This document shows, piece by piece, positions 32,921 to 37,089 of a stretch of DNA of 37,089 nucleotides. A model generated the notes under the pieces. The model made no database searches, had not been told where the DNA came from, and saw nothing but the letters and a program-made list of their open reading frames with translations. The translations under genes were made by a program, and so were the position numbers. The stretch comes from Bacteroidetes bacterium UBA2322 (GTDB taxonomy: Bacteria; Bacteroidota; Bacteroidia; Chitinophagales; UBA2359): NCBI GenBank assembly GCA_002345145.1, contig DDVC01000207.1, forward strand, positions 1 through 37,089, read 5' to 3'. How positions within the stretch are numbered: the stretch's first letter is position 1; every line of letters begins with the position of its first letter.

Positions 32921-33462
32921 TCGTTTTTCGGTAATTTTTAAGGTACAAAGGTACTCAATTTTTCAATAGGGTTTGACAAAGTTTTGTTTCATACTTGGTG
33001 ACTTTTTGTAATTTGTGTCGTTCTTAGCATAGCCCACATCTAAATCCTACACGCCCCTTTTGTTCGTATATCCACCTAATTTGGTTGCTTTTACGCACTT
33101 TTTACCTGCAAACATACAAAACAATTAAACATCTTGCATCGCCCCCCCCAAAAAAAATAATAAGCTGTATATTGCTATCCCAAAATAGCGGAGGTAGGGG
33201 TTAGCCGGCTATGTGCCTACGTTTGCCTATACTACCGAAAACCTGTAACGCCATGAGGCGGGTAAGTATCATTTAGTTTTTAGTGATAGGATGCCTGCTA
33301 TATTTTGAAAGGGTAATGATTTTACTTGTCACTCGCCATTATGCCCAGCCGCTGTTGTGCGTTTGAAGTTCTTCTTATTTGTAAGCTGCGGCTTGTTTGT
33401 GGGTTTGTAAAGCTTTGGCAATGTGCTTGCGCCTGTGTGTTGGCTATTTCTTGCGTGTTCTG
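32921..33462. other. Intergenic region between HsdR and the HindIII-type cassette
   Basis: About 540 bases without a credible gene. It contains the -7 promoter box for the HindIII-type gene (32946-32953), a run of nine C followed by eight A near 33146-33162, a 10-bp palindrome TAGCCGGCTA at 33202-33211, and at 33024-33038 a 15-base segment complementary (13 of 15) to the sequence at the far end of the cassette. No terminator for hsdR is obvious. Confidence 0.4.
32946..32953 (-). promoter_or_regulatory. -7 element for the HindIII-type cassette
   Basis: TACCTTTG on the minus strand matches TAnnTTTG, 25 bases before the N-terminal ATG. The nearest TTG on the minus strand is 23 bases upstream, longer than the ideal 19-20. 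Its position supports 32920 as the true 5' end of the interrupted gene. Confidence 0.45.
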
Positions 33463-36400
33463 TTATGGGTTTATTGGCGGTTGTTTACCCTGCGACCAAA
33501 GTGTATCAAATATAAATTCCTTGTATCTCCTTTGGAAGTCGGGTTCTTGAAATTTTTTAAAAATTTCTGTATGTGTAAAAAGATACTTTCTGATAAGCTC
33601 CTCCAACTTTCTGTCCGATGAAATTTTTGCGTTCTGTCTGTCGGGTGAGGTTACAATGGCATCCATCACTTTTGAGTCTGCTTTCATGTCGGCTGGAATT
33701 TGCTCTGTAAGAATTCGGTTTACCTTGTCTTTGTCTGTCCAGTCAATGTCGCCAAAGCGTTGATTGAAAACCTGTAAGATGTTCTCCAAAGTGTCTAGCT
33801 CGGGTTCCCCTTTTCCGCCACCTGCATCAACCGGAATGGGTTCTACAAGTCCCGGATTGTCGTCTGGGTTAATTTTACGTGTGCCTTGTTTGCTTGGTCG
33901 GTAGCTGTCCATATCAATGGTTTCAATGATACCTGCTGCAAGGTCTTCATCGTCTTCAATTATCAGTTTTGGAACCAGTAATTTCAGAAACCACCACAAC
34001 TGCTCGTAATACTGGTTTTTGAAATCAATAATTTTTGTCAGGTAGCTGTAAACCCGCAAGAACGATTTTGCCTTTGCTTTAAAATCAATTTTCTTGTCAA
34101 TGTCTAATTGGTTGTTGAACACAAAAGCACATGAATCTAAAATCGGGTCAAGTTTGGTGCGTTCTTCTCCGTTTACATATTTTTCAAAAAACTCGCTTAC
34201 CTGATGCTCATAAAACACTTCTACCTTTTCCATTTTGTCAACCAACTCGTTTAGCTTGTTCGGGTCGGTTTCTTCGCTCAGCAGGGTTGAGGTGTAGTAG
34301 GGGTCAAATGCTTCTTTTATTTCTTCGGCAGAATTGTAAAAATCTAATACAAAGGTGTCTTTTTTGTGCGGTTTATAGGCACGGTTTAGGCGTGAAAGGG
34401 TTTGTACTGCCGAAACGCCAAACAAACTTTTGTCCACATACATGGTATGCAGTAGCGGTTGGTCAAAACCGGTTTGGAATTTGTTGGCAACTATCAAAAA
34501 GCGGTATTCTTTTTTCTTAAAATGCTTTGGAATGTCGTTTTTATGTGTGGCAAAATTGTTCATATCGGTTTCGGTGTATTCTACGTCCTTGTATTTTTTT
34601 TTGCCCGAAAACGCTACAATGGCTTTAAATGGCGATTTTATTTCTTTCAGATAATCGTCAAAAGCCTGTTTGTATTTAATGGCTGCCACAATGCTTTTTG
34701 TTACTATCATGGCTTTGGCTTCACCATTGATTAAGTGCTTCACCTCTTGGTTGAAGTGGTCAATCATTATTTTGGCTTTCTCTGCAATGGCAAATTCATG
34801 CCCCTCAACATAAGCCCTTAATTTTTGTTGTGCCCGTTTGGTGTCAAATTCGGGATTGTCTTCTGTGGCTTTCACCAATTTGTAATAAGAATTGTAGGTG
34901 GTGTAATGGCTCAACACATCTAAAATAAACTCTTCCTCTATGGCTTGTTTCATGCTGTATAAATGAAAAGCCACATGAGGGATTTTGATATTTCCGTTTT
35001 CGTCTGTTACAGGCGGCAGTGGAATGCCAAATGTTTCAAGCGTTTTGTTTTTGGGTGTGGCGGTAAAGGCAAAGTAAGAACCGTTTTTAATCATTCGCCT
35101 GCGTTCAATTAACTCATTTATTTTATCTTCCAGCGTGGGTTCTTCTTCGTCTTCTTGTTCTTCGTCTGTTTTGTTTGCCAATACTGCATTCATTTTGGCG
35201 CTGGTTTCACCGCTTTGGCTGCTGTGTGCTTCGTCTATGATGATGCCGAATTTTAGGTTGCCCATGTCCTGCATTTCGTCTAACAAATGCGGAAAGGTTT
35301 GCACGGTGCAAATGATGATTTTTTTTCGGTTAGTAATGGCATCTCTTAATTGATTGGTTTTGCTTGTGCCTTCGCCCGTAATGGCTTCTACAATGCCTTT
35401 GGTTTGGGCAAATTGTTTGATGTTGTCCCGAAGTTGTTTGTCTAAAACGGTTCGGTCGGTAATTACCACTACCGAATCAAAGATATTTTGCTCGCCTGTG
35501 GCATCATGCAGCCCGATGAGCTGATGTGCCAACCATGCAATGGAATTGGATTTGCCCGAACCTGCCGAATGTTGTATCAGATATTTTTGCCCGATGCCGT
35601 ACTGTTTGGCATGTGCCAAAATTTGCCGAACTGCCGTAAGTTGATGATAGCGTGGAAAAATCATTTTCTTTTTGATTTTTCCTGTGTCCTCATCTTCCTC
35701 CTCCACTACTTGGGCATATTTGTCAATGATGTTTGATAATGAATCTTTGCTCAATACTTCTTCCCACAAATAATGTGTTTTTAGTCCGTTTGGATTTACC
35801 GGGTTTCCTTTTCCAAAGGGCGGATTTGGTTTGCCGTCATTCAGTCCTTTGTTGAAGGGTAAAAAGTTGGTTTTCTTTCCTTGCAGGTGGGCGCTCATAA
35901 ACACCAGTTCGGTGTCGGCTGCAAAGTGCACCATGCAACGGGCAAATGAAAAGATTTTTTCTTTCGGGTCTCGGTCGTCTTGATATTGTTTGATGCCTTT
36001 ATGAACGGTTTGCCCGCTCAACGGATTTTTTAGTTCGGTGGTAATGATGGGAATGCCATTGAGGAAAATGGTTAAGTCTAAACGGTTTTCGTGGTCTAAG
36101 CTGTATTTCAGTTCTTCGGTTACGCTGAATATATTGGCGTTGTAGTTGGCAAGGTCTTTGGCGTTATAGTTGCTGCTGGGTTTGCGGTAAAACAGTTGAA
36201 TGGTTTTGTCTAAATGTTTTACCCCTTTGCGAAGCACTTCTATTACGCCTTCGGTTTTTAGTTTTTCATCTAAGCGGACTAAAAATGCCCTTTCGCCTTT
36301 TTTCTGAATAAACTCGTATGCTTCTTTTTGGGTGGCTTCTATAAATGCCAATACTTGCTTAATGTTGAGGCAAAACTCGCGGTCAAATTCCTGCGGTGTG

Positions 36401-36483
36401 CTTACCACATACTTGTGTTTATTTACCAAGTAGTTGGCAATGAATGTTTGAAAACCTCTTTCTGATGTATCGGTAAATGCCAT
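33463..36483 (-). CDS. hsdR: Type I restriction enzyme R subunit HsdR
   Basis: HsdR is the ATP-driven translocase and nuclease subunit of type I restriction complexes. The 1006-residue product is complete. The N-terminal PD-(D/E)XK nuclease has Asp136 (NRLDLTIF), Glu150-x-Lys152 (TTELKN) and the QxxxY-type segment GIKQY. The SF2 motor has Walker A HSAGSGKS at 305-312, the DEAH box at 417-420 (IIIDEAHSS), motif III FTATP at 473-477 and later the motif VI-like QTLSRLNRAY. A helical C-terminal domain for complex assembly follows. hsdM and hsdS are not found in the window. A GxxExxY gene precedes it by 21 bases on the same strand, so missing partners could lie beyond the right edge. Base composition is lower in G+C than in the housekeeping genes. 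Confidence 0.94.
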   Translation of the reverse strand: MAFTDTSERGFQTFIANYLVNKHKYVVSTPQEFDREFCLNIKQVLAFIEATQKEAYEFIQKKGERAFLVRLDEKLKTEGVIEVLRKGVKHLDKTIQLFYRKPSSNYNAKDLANYNANIFSVTEELKYSLDHENRLDLTIFLNGIPIITTELKNPLSGQTVHKGIKQYQDDRDPKEKIFSFARCMVHFAADTELVFMSAHLQGKKTNFLPFNKGLNDGKPNPPFGKGNPVNPNGLKTHYLWEEVLSKDSLSNIIDKYAQVVEEEDEDTGKIKKKMIFPRYHQLTAVRQILAHAKQYGIGQKYLIQHSAGSGKSNSIAWLAHQLIGLHDATGEQNIFDSVVVITDRTVLDKQLRDNIKQFAQTKGIVEAITGEGTSKTNQLRDAITNRKKIIICTVQTFPHLLDEMQDMGNLKFGIIIDEAHSSQSGETSAKMNAVLANKTDEEQEDEEEPTLEDKINELIERRRMIKNGSYFAFTATPKNKTLETFGIPLPPVTDENGNIKIPHVAFHLYSMKQAIEEEFILDVLSHYTTYNSYYKLVKATEDNPEFDTKRAQQKLRAYVEGHEFAIAEKAKIMIDHFNQEVKHLINGEAKAMIVTKSIVAAIKYKQAFDDYLKEIKSPFKAIVAFSGKKKYKDVEYTETDMNNFATHKNDIPKHFKKKEYRFLIVANKFQTGFDQPLLHTMYVDKSLFGVSAVQTLSRLNRAYKPHKKDTFVLDFYNSAEEIKEAFDPYYTSTLLSEETDPNKLNELVDKMEKVEVFYEHQVSEFFEKYVNGEERTKLDPILDSCAFVFNNQLDIDKKIDFKAKAKSFLRVYSYLTKIIDFKNQYYEQLWWFLKLLVPKLIIEDDEDLAAGIIETIDMDSYRPSKQGTRKINPDDNPGLVEPIPVDAGGGKGEPELDTLENILQVFNQRFGDIDWTDKDKVNRILTEQIPADMKADSKVMDAIVTSPDRQNAKISSDRKLEELIRKYLFTHTEIFKKFQEPDFQRRYKEFIFDTLWSQGKQPPINP

Positions 36484-36504
36484 TTGTCTGAACTATGATT
36501 AGAA

Positions 36505-36954
36505 TTATTTTTTTGATTGACTTTGATTTTTTCCGCTTGGCTTCATCACTCGTTTAAACTGCAAACTGGTGTTGCCAAAATTGATGAGTAAACCAATTTC
36601 CATTTTGTATGCTTCAAGATAGTTGATGGCTTGTGCCAAATGCACGTCTTCTAATTGCACAACGGCTTTTATTTCTAACATTATTTTTCCTTCCACAAAA
36701 AAATCTACTCGCCTTTTGCCTATGTCTTCGCCTTTGTAAAACAAGGGCATTTCAAATTCTCGCGCAAACAATATGCCTTGTAAACCCATTTCAACGGCTA
36801 ATGCCCGTTGATAAACAACTTCTTGAAAACCATTGCCTAAATACTTATGAACCTCCATAGCACAGCCAATAATTTTGCCTGTAAGTTCGCTTTCGGGATA
36901 CTTGTCTTGAACTATGATTTTTTTTTGATTATTTGAGTGACTCTGATTTTCCAT
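36505..36954 (-). CDS. GxxExxY family PD-(D/E)XK protein
   Basis: The 149-residue product matches the small GxxExxY family (PF13366 type), thought to have a PD-(D/E)XK nuclease fold. The name-giving motif is GFQEVVY at residues 42-48, and the putative active site is Asp84 (RRVDFFVEG) with Glu94-x-Lys96 (MLEIKAV), followed by QAINYLEAY, the usual QxxxY-like helix. The biochemical role is not established as far as I know; such genes are widespread in Bacteroidota and often sit beside mobile or defence genes. It is 21 bases upstream of hsdR on the same strand and probably cotranscribed. The basic/polar tail (SGKNQSQSKK) is unremarkable. A 22-bp tandem repeat lies about 50 bases upstream. Confidence 0.85.
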   Translation of the reverse strand: MENQSHSNNQKKIIVQDKYPESELTGKIIGCAMEVHKYLGNGFQEVVYQRALAVEMGLQGILFAREFEMPLFYKGEDIGKRRVDFFVEGKIMLEIKAVVQLEDVHLAQAINYLEAYKMEIGLLINFGNTSLQFKRVMKPSGKNQSQSKK

Positions 36955-37003
36955 AGCCTATACTTTTGAGGTTGAAACATGATTTATGTGCCAAAATAGT
37001 TTT

Positions 37004-37089
37004 CATCATTGCGGTTTTTATTTTTCATCATTGCGGTTTTTATTTTTCATCATTGCGGTTTTTATTTTTCATCATTGCGGTTTTCATCA
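37004..37089. repeat. 22-bp tandem repeat at the window edge
   Basis: Copies of a 22-base unit beginning CATCATTGCGG and ending in a T/A-rich stretch start at 37004, 37026, 37048 and 37070. The fourth copy is shortened in its T tract and a fifth begins at 37085 before the window ends. The first three are identical. It sits upstream of the GxxExxY-hsdR genes. There are no spacers, so it is not a CRISPR array. Confidence 0.9.

Noticed and set aside
37004..37089. Possible CRISPR array at the right edge
   Set aside because: Units are directly adjacent with no unique spacers and the repeat is only 22 bases including a homopolymer-like tract; no cas genes are present.

Overview
The window comes from a member of the Bacteroidota. 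The evidence is a full-length SprA (core of the type IX secretion system, T9SS), two secreted proteins ending in T9SS type A sorting tails, a DUF4270 lipoprotein next to the panC/panD/short glycogen-synthase cluster, and several promoters of the phylum-specific form TTG-N19/20-TAnnTTTG. Gene content suggests a Chitinophagales/Saprospirales-like lineage, but the window cannot fix the order. Most of it is ordinary chromosomal housekeeping sequence. The last ~6 kb is an AT-richer accessory (defence) segment.

Layout. 1-800: repeat-containing leader and ruvA. 1134-8723: sprA. 8808-10667: pterin carbinolamine dehydratase, a putative lipoprotein and a PHP-type histidinol phosphatase. 10690-11420 (minus): a 6-pyruvoyl/6-carboxytetrahydropterin synthase family protein and a small membrane protein. 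11641-12633: a CDF cation transporter. 12663-16756 (minus): a secreted kelch-like T9SS cargo, a flippase-like membrane protein, panD and panC. 17286-19786 (plus): a GT5 N-terminal-domain protein and the DUF4270 lipoprotein, separated by an intergenic element with nested inverted repeats. 19799-22300 (minus): a secreted M1 metallopeptidase. 22561-25180 (minus): an apparent operon reading Rrf2/NsrR-like regulator, tryptophan 2,3-dioxygenase, RIC di-iron repair protein, hemerythrin-domain protein. 25287-30680 (minus): a chain of ALDH7-type dehydrogenase, DedA, FolB, tRNA-Cys, TilS and an RsmB-like methyltransferase, with 1-4 nt overlaps at two junctions.

31152-36954 (minus) is a restriction-modification region. 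A beta-type DNA methyltransferase follows a HindIII-family endonuclease gene. That endonuclease is colinear with the full ~300-residue family length but is interrupted by one in-frame TAA between its N-terminal quarter and its catalytic part. About 0.5 kb away lies a complete type I HsdR preceded by a GxxExxY PD-(D/E)XK protein. No hsdM or hsdS is in the window; they could lie beyond the right edge. The right edge itself is a 22-bp tandem repeat.

The best candidates for something new are the nonsense-split HindIII-type gene with an intact methyltransferase, the linkage of tryptophan dioxygenase to nitrosative-stress genes behind a palindromic candidate operator, the structured element ahead of the DUF4270 gene, and the GT5-like protein that lacks both its donor-binding domain and the lysine/glycine signature. 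I found no CRISPR array, integrase or insertion sequence. Protein comparisons are from memory of the families, without database searches.
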